From contig CBDCQL010000001.1 in the NCBI GenBank assembly GCA_965220615.1, positions 124,001 through 188,000 on the forward strand: a stretch of 64,000 nt of DNA, in the 5' to 3' direction. Under the pieces are notes generated by a model. The model was not told the DNA's origin and did no database searches. It saw only the letters and a list, made by a program, of their open reading frames with translations. Source of the DNA: JAGWBD01 sp965220615 (lineage in GTDB: Bacteria > Chloroflexota > Anaerolineae > Aggregatilineales > Phototrophicaceae). The position numbers and the translations under genes were made by a program. This document shows, in pieces, positions 55,203 to 64,000 of this stretch; position 1 is the stretch's first letter; each line of letters begins with the position of its first letter.

Positions 55203-57221
55203 CTATTTGCCGGGGACGGGCAGCATGTCACCGAGGCCGGCTGTTGGCGGGTCCTTGCGCGGGACGTCGCCGTCACCGGCGGAGTCTTCCGCGCCGCCGG
55301 CCTGCTCCCCGGCGTCCGGGCTGACGGCCAGGTCGGCCGGGTCCGCTGCTCCCTCCATCAGGCGCTCAAAGGACTCGCGGTCGAGCGTCTCGCGCTCCAT
55401 TAATACTGCGACGAGTTCGTCCAGTTTTTCGCGATACTCCATCAGGATGTCGCGGCCGCGCTGCTCGCCGGTCTCCACCAGGCGCTTGATCTCCTGGTCG
55501 ATTTGCTCGGCGGTCTTCTCACTGTAATCGCGCTGTTCACCGAATTCGCGCCCGAGGAAGACGGAGGTCTGGCTGTTGCCGAAGGTGCGCGGGCCCAGTA
55601 ACTCGCTCATGCCGTACTGCGTGACCATGCTGCGGGCGATGCCGGTGGCCTGCTGCAGGTCCATCTGGGCGCCGGTGGAGAGTTGCTGGCTGGTGTAGGT
55701 GATCTTTTCGGCGATGCGCCCGCCCAGAGCCGCCGCGATGCGGTCCTCGAACTCCTCGCCGGTGACGAGGAACTGGTCCTCCTCCGGCAGAGGCATCACA
55801 AAGCCGCCGGCGCGGCCCCGCGGGATGATGGTGATCTTGTGCACCGGCCAGGCGTACTTCAACACGTGGAACAGAATGGCGTGGCCGGCCTCGTGGCAGG
55901 CGAGGCGACGTTTTTCCTTGTCGGAAATGACGCGCGTCTTGCGCTCCGGCCCCATCACCGCGCGTTCCATGCTCTCCTGCAGGTCCTGCATGTTGATGGT
56001 CTTGCGGTTGCCGCGCGCCGTGAGGATGGCGGCCTCGTTGATCAGGTTCTCCAGGTCCGCGCCGGAGAAGCCCGGCGTGATGCGGGACACGGCCTCCAGA
56101 TCGGCGTCCGGCGCCAGCGGCTTGCCGCGCGCGTGCACCTTGAGGATCGCCAGGCGGCCGGCCACGTCCGGGTTGTCCATGGTGACCTTGCGGTCAAAGC
56201 GGCCGGGACGCAGCAGGGCCGGGTCGAGGATGTCCGGCCGGTTGGTAGCCGCGATGATGATGACGTTGGTGCCCTGCTCAAAGCCGTCCATTTCGACCAG
56301 GATCTGGTTGAGGGTCTGTTCGCGCTCGTCATGACCGCCGCCGAGGCCGGCGCCGCGATGGCGCCCGACGGCGTCAATCTCGTCGATGAAGACGATCGCC
56401 GGCGCCTCGGACTTGGCGCGTTCGAACAGGTCGCGCACGCGGCTGGCGCCCACGCCGACAAACATCTCGACGAATTCGGAGCCGGAAATGCTGAAGAAGG
56501 GCACGCCGGCCTCGCCGGCCACGGCGCGCGCCAGCAAGGTCTTGCCGGTGCCGGGCGGGCCGACCATCAGCACGCCCTTGGGGATGCGCGCGCCAAGGCG
56601 GATGAATTTCTCCGGTTCCTTGAGGAACTCGACGATTTCGGCCAGTTCTTCCTTGGATTCCTCGGCGCCGGCCACGTCGGAGAAGGTCACCTGGGGCCGC
56701 TCCACGTCCCGCGTGACTCGCGCCCGGCTGCGACCGAAGCTGATCGCCTGGTCCTGGCCGCTGCGTACCGAGCGCATCATGCGCCAGAGCAGCCAGATGA
56801 TGATGACCGTCGGCACGATGGCGATGAGCAACTGGAAGAGCAGGCCGCCGGTGTTGTCGCCCGGCTGCTCGACGTAGGTGATGGACTGCAACTGCGTATC
56901 GCCGACGCCGAAGGTGCGCAGGTTTTCAAAGAGGTCGGACTCGCGTTCCTTGTAGTGGTAGGCGGTGATGCCGCTGAAGAACTGGACGTAGACGTCCTGG
57001 CCGCCGCGGACCACGAGACGCTCGACGTTGCCGCGCTGGATCTGCGTGGCCAGTTCGTTGAGCGGGATGCGGTTGCTGCTCTGGAAGTTGCTCTGCCCGC
57101 CCATGGCCAGCACGAACAGGATCAGCACGACCACGCCCATGCCGATCAGCAGGCGTTGGGCGTTGCGACCCGAAAAAGGTGAGTTGTCGTTGTTGTTGTC
57201 TTGCGGGGGACGATTGTTCAC
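55203..57221 (-). CDS. ftsH: ATP-dependent zinc metalloprotease FtsH
   Basis: A 672-residue membrane AAA+ protease that degrades unfolded and regulatory proteins. Helix 1 (23-40), an extracytoplasmic domain, helix 2 (127-147), Walker A GPPGTGKT (221-228), Walker B IVFIDE (276-281), second region of homology ATNRPDILDPALLRPGRFD, and zinc site HEAGH (443-447). The C-terminus ends in an acidic, low-complexity tail (GEQAGGAEDSAGDGDV). GTG 57221 is chosen for AAGGTGGAG upstream and the family-like start; a GTG four codons earlier is possible. A strong promoter overlaps a palindrome just upstream, so the leader is about 18 bases. It is divergent from the sigma factor gene. Confidence 0.95.
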   Translation of the reverse strand: MNNRPPQDNNNDNSPFSGRNAQRLLIGMGVVVLILFVLAMGGQSNFQSSNRIPLNELATQIQRGNVERLVVRGGQDVYVQFFSGITAYHYKERESDLFENLRTFGVGDTQLQSITYVEQPGDNTGGLLFQLLIAIVPTVIIIWLLWRMMRSVRSGQDQAISFGRSRARVTRDVERPQVTFSDVAGAEESKEELAEIVEFLKEPEKFIRLGARIPKGVLMVGPPGTGKTLLARAVAGEAGVPFFSISGSEFVEMFVGVGASRVRDLFERAKSEAPAIVFIDEIDAVGRHRGAGLGGGHDEREQTLNQILVEMDGFEQGTNVIIIAATNRPDILDPALLRPGRFDRKVTMDNPDVAGRLAILKVHARGKPLAPDADLEAVSRITPGFSGADLENLINEAAILTARGNRKTINMQDLQESMERAVMGPERKTRVISDKEKRRLACHEAGHAILFHVLKYAWPVHKITIIPRGRAGGFVMPLPEEDQFLVTGEEFEDRIAAALGGRIAEKITYTSQQLSTGAQMDLQQATGIARSMVTQYGMSELLGPRTFGNSQTSVFLGREFGEQRDYSEKTAEQIDQEIKRLVETGEQRGRDILMEYREKLDELVAVLMERETLDRESFERLMEGAADPADLAVSPDAGEQAGGAEDSAGDGDVPRKDPPTAGLGDMLPVPGK

Positions 57222-57245
57222 GTTGGTCTCCACCTTGCTGCCCTC

Positions 57246-57274
57246 ATCATAATGAGGGAATGAGCGTGGGTCAA
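57246..57274 (-). promoter_or_regulatory. ftsH promoter with palindrome over the -10 box
   Basis: Minus strand: TTGACC (57274-57269), 17-base spacer, TATGAT (57251-57246). A perfect 7-base inverted repeat CCCTCAT-CATA-ATGAGGG (57241-57258) covers the -10, a natural place for a repressor. Confidence 0.72.
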
Positions 57275-57317
57275 ATGCCCTGCCACGATGGTACGGAAAG
57301 GCCCTTAATGCCCATGC

Positions 57318-57323
57318 TATACT
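57318..57323 (+). promoter_or_regulatory. Candidate -10 box of the sigma factor gene (leaderless transcript)
   Basis: TATACT lies 7 bases before the ATG at 57330, so a normal start point would fall on the start codon. No Shine-Dalgarno sequence precedes it. The -35 region reads GGAAAG, not a housekeeping consensus. Confidence 0.4.
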
Positions 57324-57329
57324 GCCAGC

Positions 57330-58022
57330 ATGGCGATGCTGGACAAGGTAGCGACGGACAGGACAGGACGCAGCAACGAAGAATGGCTGCAGTCGCTGGC
57401 CGGCGCGCCGGAGGACCAGGAAGCGGCCATCGCGGACCTGCGGACGCGGCTGCGGCGCGGCCTGCTCTGGTACCTGACCAGAGACCGCAGCGACCTGGCC
57501 AGCCGCCCCGTGGCGGAACTGGAACGCATGGCGGAGGACTACACCCAGGACGCCCTGCTGCGCATCCTGCAAAGGCTGGACAGCTTCCGCGGCGAAAGCC
57601 GCTTCACCACCTGGGCGACGCGCATCGCCCTGCGGGTCGCCATCAGCGACCTGCGTCGCGCCCGTTACCGCGATTTTCGCCTTGAAGACCTCACGCTGGA
57701 CGGCGAGTTGCTGCCCCGACACGAACCCTCGAACGCGGGGGACAATGGCGCGTCAGCGCCCGAGGGGTCGGCGGAACGCCAGGACGTGCAGGAGCGAATC
57801 CTGCGGGCCCTGCAGGAATCACTGACGCCGCGCCAGCGCCAGGCGCTGGAAGCCGTCGTGCTGCAAGGCGTGCCGCTGGAGATCGTGGCGCAGCGGATGG
57901 GCAGCAACCGCAACGCGCTTTACAAACTGTTACATGATGCCCGGCGCAAGCTGCGCGCCAGGCTGGAGGACCAGGGCCTGGACGTCGCCTACATGCTGGA
58001 ACTGTTCGCCGAGAGGTCCTGA
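57330..58022 (+). CDS. ECF-type sigma-70 family sigma factor
   Basis: A 230-residue sigma factor of the extracytoplasmic-function class. Region 2 (about 70-110) has YTQDALLRILQRLDSFRGES, then RFTTWATRIALRVAISDLRR; region 4 (about 158-205) has LTPRQRQALEAVVLQGVPLE and GSNRNALYKLLHDARRKLR. A Pro/Gly-rich linker joins them. It is followed 92 bases downstream by a small zinc-motif protein and then thioredoxin reductase, the arrangement of redox-responsive sigma/anti-sigma pairs. Its own promoter appears leaderless. It is divergent from ftsH. Confidence 0.88.
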   Translation: MAMLDKVATDRTGRSNEEWLQSLAGAPEDQEAAIADLRTRLRRGLLWYLTRDRSDLASRPVAELERMAEDYTQDALLRILQRLDSFRGESRFTTWATRIALRVAISDLRRARYRDFRLEDLTLDGELLPRHEPSNAGDNGASAPEGSAERQDVQERILRALQESLTPRQRQALEAVVLQGVPLEIVAQRMGSNRNALYKLLHDARRKLRARLEDQGLDVAYMLELFAERS

Positions 58023-58114
58023 GAACTTAAGTAAGATATGAGAGTTTGCCGGCGTCAATAGCGTCAATACAGGGGACGTGACCCGCGGACGCGGGACGGG
58101 TGGAGCACCATGGA

Positions 58115-58369
58115 ATGATCAACGAGCGCATGCGCATGCTGCTGGATTGCCTTGCGGCCGTCCATCACGAGGGCGACATCGACTGTGCCGCGGCTGCGCG
58201 CCATTTCACCAGCCTCTGTGAAGCGGCCCTGAACGGGGCGGATATCCACGACATCCTGCCGCAGGTCGCCGCCCACATCGACCATTGCCCGGACTGTCGG
58301 GAGGAATACGAGGCCCTGCTGGCGGTAATGCGCGCCGAACAGTCCGGTGAGATCCATTTTCAACCTTGA
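58115..58369 (+). CDS. Putative zinc-binding anti-sigma factor (ZAS-like)
   Basis: An 84-residue soluble protein. The C-terminal half carries AAHIDHCPDCREEYEALL, which is the H-x3-C-x2-C motif (His54, Cys58, Cys61) of zinc-binding anti-sigma factors. Further Cys at 12, 24 and 35 could complete a redox switch as in RsrA. It lies between an ECF sigma gene and trxB. ATG 58115 with GGTGGAG upstream is preferred over an in-frame GTG at 58100. I infer that it binds the sigma factor and releases it when oxidised; direct proof is lacking. Confidence 0.7.
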   Translation: MINERMRMLLDCLAAVHHEGDIDCAAAARHFTSLCEAALNGADIHDILPQVAAHIDHCPDCREEYEALLAVMRAEQSGEIHFQP

Positions 58370-58382
58370 GGACAGGGAAACC

Positions 58383-59336
58383 ATGAACGAAGGAAAGAAA
58401 CGCGTCGTCGTAATCGGCTCCGGACCCGCCGGGCTGACCGCCGCGCTATACACGGCGCGGGCCCAGTTGCCCACAACGGTCATCACCGGGCCCCTGCTGG
58501 GCGGGCAGATCGCCACCACGCACGAGGTCGAGAATTACCCCGGATTCCCGGATGGCACCACCGGCCCGGAGCTGGTGGAAGCCATGCGCGCCCAGGCCGA
58601 GCGCTTCGGCACCGAATTCGTCTACGACTCGGTGGCGCGGGCGCAGTTGACGGAGGGCCTGCCCTTCCGCATCGAGACCCAGGGCGGTGAGACCCACGAG
58701 GCGGACGCCGTCATCGTCACCATTGGCGCCAACCCGCGCGCCCTCGGCATCCCCGGCGAGGCCGAGTACGTCGGCCACGGCGTCAGCTACTGCGCCACCT
58801 GCGACGGCTTCTTCTTCCGCGGCAAGGACGTCGTCGTGGTCGGCGGCGGCGACTCGGCGCTGCAGGAAGCGCTCTTTCTGACGCGCTTCGCCAACCGGGT
58901 CGACGTCATTCACCGCCGCGACGAGTTGCGCGCCAGCGTCGCCCTGCAGACCCGCGCCTTCGCCCACGAGAAAATTCACTTCATCTGGGATACGGTCGTC
59001 GATGAAATCCGCGCCAACGGCAGCGGCTCGGTCCATGAAATCGTGACCCGCAACCTGAAGTCCGGCGAGCAGCAGGAGCGCCCGGTCGACGGCGTCTTCA
59101 TCTTCATCGGCTACGACCCCAACAGCGACGTCTTCGAGGGCCAGCTGGCCACCGACGACGCCGGCTACGTGCTCATCGACCAGCGCTACCGCAGCAACAT
59201 TGAGGGCGTCTTCGCCGCCGGCGAGATCCACGACCAGATCTTCCGCCAGGCGATCACCGCCGCCGGTGACGGCTGCGCCGCCGCCCTGACGGCCATCGAC
59301 TGGCTGGATTCTGATGAATTCCCCGGCGCAGGTTAA
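58383..59336 (+). CDS. trxB: Thioredoxin reductase
   Basis: A 317-residue FAD enzyme that passes electrons from NADPH to thioredoxin. The FAD motif is VVVIGSGPAGLTAALYTARA (8-27), the redox-active pair is CATC (Cys137, Cys140) and the NADPH motif is VVVVGGGDSALQEALFL. The C-terminal FAD block is GVFAAGEIHDQIFRQAITAA; here E replaces the more usual D in 'GD'. It starts 13 bases after the anti-sigma gene. The stop overlaps the convergent nitroreductase gene by 4 bases. Confidence 0.93.
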   Translation: MNEGKKRVVVIGSGPAGLTAALYTARAQLPTTVITGPLLGGQIATTHEVENYPGFPDGTTGPELVEAMRAQAERFGTEFVYDSVARAQLTEGLPFRIETQGGETHEADAVIVTIGANPRALGIPGEAEYVGHGVSYCATCDGFFFRGKDVVVVGGGDSALQEALFLTRFANRVDVIHRRDELRASVALQTRAFAHEKIHFIWDTVVDEIRANGSGSVHEIVTRNLKSGEQQERPVDGVFIFIGYDPNSDVFEGQLATDDAGYVLIDQRYRSNIEGVFAAGEIHDQIFRQAITAAGDGCAAALTAIDWLDSDEFPGAG

Positions 59337-59968
59337 CGCGTACCTGACCAGCTGTCCCAGTAGGTGAACTCGCGCGCCGGGCGTCTGCCGGCGGGTCGGA
59401 AGTCGCTGCCCCTGTAATACGCCACCGGCAACAGCGCCGCCTGCGTCACCTCCGCCGGGATGCCCAGCAAGGCCGCCACCTCGTCGGCGTAACGCAGGTG
59501 CAGCGTCGTCCACGCCGAGCCGAGGCCGCGCGCCCGCAGCGCCATCATGAAGGACCAGACCGCCGGCAGGATCGAGCCGTAGTGGGCCGCCTGCGCCATC
59601 TGCCCCGCGTCCTCGACGCGGCCCTCGTAGCAAGGAATTACCAGCGCCGGCACCTCGTGCATGTGCTCCGCCAGGTGCAGCGCGCTGTCCAGCAGGCGGA
59701 CGTGGCGCCGTCGTTCCTGGATGTCGCCGTCGCCCGTGTCGGCGTACTGCAGGAAGGAGTCCTTGTACCAGGCGCCGATTTTCGCCCGCTTGTCCGCGTC
59801 CGTCACGACCATGAAGTGCCATTTCTGCATGTTGCTGCCGGAAGGCGCCTGAATCGCGATCTGCAGGCACTCCTCGATGACCTCCGGCGGCACCGCGCGC
59901 CCCAGGTCCAGACGCTTGCGCACGCTGCGCGTGGTGGTCAAGAGTTTTTCGGCGGAAATGTCGCCCAT
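59333..59968 (-). CDS. Nitroreductase family protein
   Basis: A 211-residue FMN-dependent oxidoreductase. The N-terminal FMN phosphate site is TTRSVRKRLD, the next block is IAIQAPSGSNMQKWHFMVVT (about 52-71), and the C-terminal part has MMALRARGLGSAWTTLHLR and LLPVAYYRG. Such enzymes reduce nitro groups, quinones or flavins with NAD(P)H. The gene is single and converges on trxB with a 4-base overlap. Confidence 0.88.
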   Translation of the reverse strand: MGDISAEKLLTTTRSVRKRLDLGRAVPPEVIEECLQIAIQAPSGSNMQKWHFMVVTDADKRAKIGAWYKDSFLQYADTGDGDIQERRRHVRLLDSALHLAEHMHEVPALVIPCYEGRVEDAGQMAQAAHYGSILPAVWSFMMALRARGLGSAWTTLHLRYADEVAALLGIPAEVTQAALLPVAYYRGSDFRPAGRRPAREFTYWDSWSGTR

Positions 59969-60096
59969 GTCCCCGTCCTCTCCATGTTGCCAAACCTGGT
60001 GCCAGTATGCCGCGGCGCAGGCCGACCCTCAACCGCCGGCGCCATTCTGCGCTATCATGGGCGCCGTTAATAATGACCCGGCGGGAGGGCCTCCCC

Positions 60097-62094
<1,998 letters not shown>

Positions 62095-62127
62095 GCCCCG
62101 GCGAGTGGGCGGCGAAGGGAGGCCACC

Positions 62128-62586
62128 ATGAGCATCGACTGGCGCGAGCAGGGCGTGCGCATCGTGCGCAGCGACGAACTGGACGACAACACGCCGCAGA
62201 CGCCCGGCATGACGCGCGCCGCGGCCATCAACTTCGCGAAGGCCGGCGCCAGCAAGCTCTGGGCGGGCACCGTCGACATCCAGCCCGACGCGAAGACCGG
62301 CGCCCATCACCATGGCGAACTTGAGAGCGTGATCTACGTGCTGAGCGGGCGGGCGCGCATGCGCTGGGGCGACAGGCTGGAATACGTCGCCGAGGCGGGG
62401 GCGGGCGACTTCATCTACGTGCCGCCCTACGTGCCGCACCAGGAGATCAATGCCAGCCCGGAGGAGCCGCTGCACTGCATCCTCGTGCGTAGCGACCAGG
62501 AGGCGGTGGTGGTCAACCTGGACATCGCGCCCGCCGAGGAGTCCGAGACCGTCTGGATCGGCCCCAATCACCCGGCGCAGGGGTAA
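62128..62586 (+). CDS. Cupin-domain protein
   Basis: A 152-residue single-domain cupin. Motif 1 is GAHHHGELESVIYVLSGRAR (metal His residues, about 60-80) and motif 2 is AGDFIYVPPYVPHQEINASP (about 95-114). The C-terminal 30 residues end ETVWIGPNHPAQG. GGAGG precedes the ATG. It follows transketolase by 33 bases and may be cotranscribed. Function (binding, isomerisation or dioxygenation) is not readable. A second copy of its last 165 bases lies at 63309-63474. Confidence 0.85.
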   Translation: MSIDWREQGVRIVRSDELDDNTPQTPGMTRAAAINFAKAGASKLWAGTVDIQPDAKTGAHHHGELESVIYVLSGRARMRWGDRLEYVAEAGAGDFIYVPPYVPHQEINASPEEPLHCILVRSDQEAVVVNLDIAPAEESETVWIGPNHPAQG

Positions 62587-62705
62587 GGCGGCGCGCACGA
62601 CCCTTCAAGAAAACGACGAAATCCTGGTCATCGACCAGTCCTTCAATCGCCGCCATGTCGGTAGAGGTCTTTTGCCAAAGCGACCGCGAGTGTGCCTGGA
62701 ACCGC

Positions 62706-62726
62706 GGGCGACGTGGTATGTCGCCC
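62706..62726. repeat. Short palindromic repeat module
   Basis: GGGCGAC-GTGGTAT-GTCGCCC followed by CTACAA, related to the GGGCGAC...GTCGCCC modules at 6137 and 51948. The rest of the 186-base gap 62587-62772 shows no supported gene. Confidence 0.6.
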
Positions 62727-62772
62727 CTACAATCTCGCACCGGACAGGCCGGGAGCCCTAGCCGCCCGTAGT

Positions 62773-62907
62773 TTAGACTTGAAACGGCGGGATAATCTTG
62801 ATGAGTCCGAGCAATGCAGCGCTTATGACGATCATTCTGAATGTCAGATCGCCTTTCAGCTTTTCAAGGTCTGCTTTCGTTGCCAGATGCGGAACTTGCC
62901 GACTCAT
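62773..62907 (-). CDS. Tiny membrane protein with LATKADLE motif (44 residues)
   Basis: A 44-codon gene: SRQVPHLATKADLEKLKGDL followed by one hydrophobic helix (MIVISAALLGLIKIIPPF). Its ATG overlaps the stop of the preceding gene by ATGA (62904-62907). The LATKADLE block is the same as in the tandem coiled-coil genes near 1.5-2.1 kb. It is too short to be caught by usual length cut-offs. Function unknown. Confidence 0.65.
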   Translation of the reverse strand: MSRQVPHLATKADLEKLKGDLTFRMIVISAALLGLIKIIPPFQV

Positions 62908-63215
62908 TTCAGGAAGACAGCGGCCAGCGCCAGTGTGCTGATGAGAAAGGGAAGACCGAAGACAAGCGCCTGGCCGATGCCCTTGAATCGCTGCTGGCGC
63001 TCGCTGATCTCCCGCAGGCGGGCGTCTATCAAGTCGAATTTGCCGTCGATGTGGTCGAATTTGCGGTCAATGGCGTCGAACTTGGCGTCGAACCTGTTGT
63101 TCAACTCGCGCGTCTGTTCCTCAACCACCTCGCGGACGTACTCCTTCGTCGCCAGCCCGTCCAGCTTGCCGCGCAACTCGCCAATTTCCCGATTGATCTG
63201 ATCAGTTTCGGACAT
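62904..63215 (-). CDS. Small coiled-coil protein with C-terminal membrane helix
   Basis: A 103-residue protein: a long charged coiled coil with repeating D-x-I-D-x-K-F units (DAKFDAIDRKFDHIDGKFDL) and a C-terminal membrane helix (ALVFGLPFLISTLALAAVFL). The layout matches the small proteins at 1498-2130. It is translationally coupled to the 44-residue gene. The pair lies between the cupin gene and a truncated second copy of the cupin 3' end, so it may have come in with that copy. Confidence 0.68.
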   Translation of the reverse strand: MSETDQINREIGELRGKLDGLATKEYVREVVEEQTRELNNRFDAKFDAIDRKFDHIDGKFDLIDARLREISERQQRFKGIGQALVFGLPFLISTLALAAVFLK

Positions 63216-63308
63216 GTCAATATTCCGGCTGCGATGACGTTTTCTGACATCACCAGTTTACAAGATTTCACTCCCATTTGACAAATCGGGAATTCGGACG
63301 GCTGGCCG

Positions 63309-63474
63309 GCCGCCCTACGTACCGCACCAAGAGATCAACGCCAGCCCGGAGGAGCCGCTGAACTGCATCCTCGTGCGCAGCGACCAGGAGGCGGTGGTGG
63401 TCAACCTGGACATCGCGCCCGCCGAGGAGTCGGAGACCGTCTGGATCGGCCCCAACCACCCGCCGCAGGGGTGA
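63309..63474 (+). pseudogene. Duplicate fragment of the cupin 3' end
   Basis: The frame encodes PPYVPHQEINASPEEPLNCI and continues to the stop, matching the cupin gene at 62422-62586. About nine of 165 bases differ: six synonymous changes, two amino-acid changes (H to N, A to P) and the stop codon (TAA to TGA). There is no start or first half, so it is a pseudogene fragment. It lies 720 bases downstream of the original in the same orientation. Confidence 0.85.
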
Positions 63475-63510
63475 GATGGCTCGATTTCTTTACCTGTCGC
63501 TTGTGTGGAG

Positions 63511-64000
63511 TTACAGACCTAGTTCTTCGATATAAGGGGAATCTGGCGCTGGTTTGTTTACCAGCATTGTGACCTGATTCTTTGCTCGTGTGAATGCAAC
63601 GTAGAAGACACGCCTTTCTGCCTCCCGCTTTTTGTGGCCATCCGCATTTTTGTGCGGCCAGACGCCATCCAGCACGTCCAGAAGGACAACCCTTTCGAAT
63701 TCCTTGCCTTTCGCACGCTGCGCGGTCATAAGATGAACCGGTGTTTTGGATAGGTCGTCAATGTCATCGTCATAGGGCGCTTTATAAAGCGTCGCTCGTG
63801 CCTCACTGATATCGTAAATGAAAGAGTCAAAGTCGGAATCGTACCGCATGGCATATTCAGCCAATTGCAAAAATGGTGGGTCCTTGAAGAAAATGTCATC
63901 TTCAGCCTTGAAGAAATCCTTTCGCAGTCCTGCAAAGTTATCACTCAGCGCGTATAACGCATCCGAGACCTTTTCCGAGTTGACAAAAGTTCGAATAGCG
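63511..64000 (-). CDS. UvrD/Rep-type helicase, C-terminal part (5' partial)
   Basis: The last 163 residues of a superfamily 1 DNA helicase; the frame stays open to the window edge. Visible motifs are VHLMTAQRAKGKEFERVVLL (motif V region) and EAERRVFYVAFTRAKNQVTM (motif VI with the Arg finger). The C-terminus ends SPYIEELGL. Composition is much more AT-rich than the genes before it, suggesting transfer. Such helicases act in repair, in plasmid or phage maintenance, or in defence systems; the upstream sequence would decide. Confidence 0.82.
   Translation of the reverse strand, partial: AIRTFVNSEKVSDALYALSDNFAGLRKDFFKAEDDIFFKDPPFLQLAEYAMRYDSDFDSFIYDISEARATLYKAPYDDDIDDLSKTPVHLMTAQRAKGKEFERVVLLDVLDGVWPHKNADGHKKREAERRVFYVAFTRAKNQVTMLVNKPAPDSPYIEELGL

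Noticed and set aside
62513..62740. A 75-codon minus-strand frame overlapping the cupin 3' end
   Set aside because: Mostly antisense to the cupin gene, basic low-complexity ending, no family resemblance.

Overview
The window is about 64 kb of GC-rich bacterial chromosome and looks like a free-living, heterotrophic, non-pathogenic bacterium. The mix of oligopeptide and sugar ABC importers, hydantoinase and BKACE-type catabolic genes, DUF3048 and DUF4013 proteins, FtsH, MscL and a PucC-like carrier would fit a Chloroflexota lineage of the Anaerolineae/Caldilineae kind. That placement is inference from gene content; the complete 16S and 23S genes here would settle it. Two patches are clearly less GC-rich and look acquired: a type II restriction-modification pair (27.8-29.9 kb) and a UvrD-like helicase end (63.5-64 kb).

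Layout. 0-1.4 kb: end of a sugar ABC importer. 1.5-2.1 kb: a tandem pair of tiny coiled-coil membrane proteins. 2.2-6 kb: a minus-strand cluster with a UDG-like protein, a sugar isomerase-like protein, a 2-hydroxyacid dehydrogenase and a SAF-domain oxidoreductase. 6.1-6.3 kb: a compact palindromic repeat element. 6.3-7.5 kb: a sarcosine oxidase-type flavoenzyme. 7.4-15.7 kb: an oligopeptide importer operon and its GntR/LacI regulator. 15.9-19.4 kb: an RraA-like protein, a PucC-family carrier, a DUF402 protein and thiamine pyrophosphokinase. 19.4-23.5 kb: two secreted proteins and a TIR-HTH fusion. 23.4-33.6 kb: a catabolic cluster (BKACE, HyuB, aldolase, phosphoesterase, HyuA, DtxR-like regulator, P-loop kinase) split by the restriction-modification insert. 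33.7-38.6 kb: GT-C glycosyltransferases (one frameshifted) and an EamA transporter. 38.7-44.9 kb: rRNA genes. 45-47.5 kb: a tandem array of sensor-only membrane proteins. 47.8-51.7 kb: recR-ybaB-dnaX and chorismate mutase-DAHP synthase. 52-62.6 kb: MscL, a thiol oxidoreductase, an exonuclease, a methyltransferase, FtsH, a sigma/anti-sigma/thioredoxin reductase operon, a nitroreductase, transketolase and a cupin. 62.7-64 kb: duplicated and foreign fragments.

The most striking feature is the rRNA locus. 16S, tRNA-Ile and tRNA-Ala are followed at once by a strong intrinsic terminator. Next comes a protein-coding HpaI-type aldolase gene (a paralogue of one 16 kb away), then a second terminator of nearly the same sequence. 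23S-5S follows with its own TTGACG-17-GATAAT promoter and a boxA-like leader element that matches the one in front of 16S. The locus therefore reads as three transcription units instead of one rRNA operon.

A second theme is partial copies of gene 3' ends. recR and the cupin gene each have a second, truncated 3' end downstream that differs from the intact gene almost only at synonymous sites. The restriction-modification insert is bracketed by two versions of the same encoded motif. This suggests repeated acquisition of segments carrying diverged homologous gene ends. Interspersed palindromic modules recur at four or more places.
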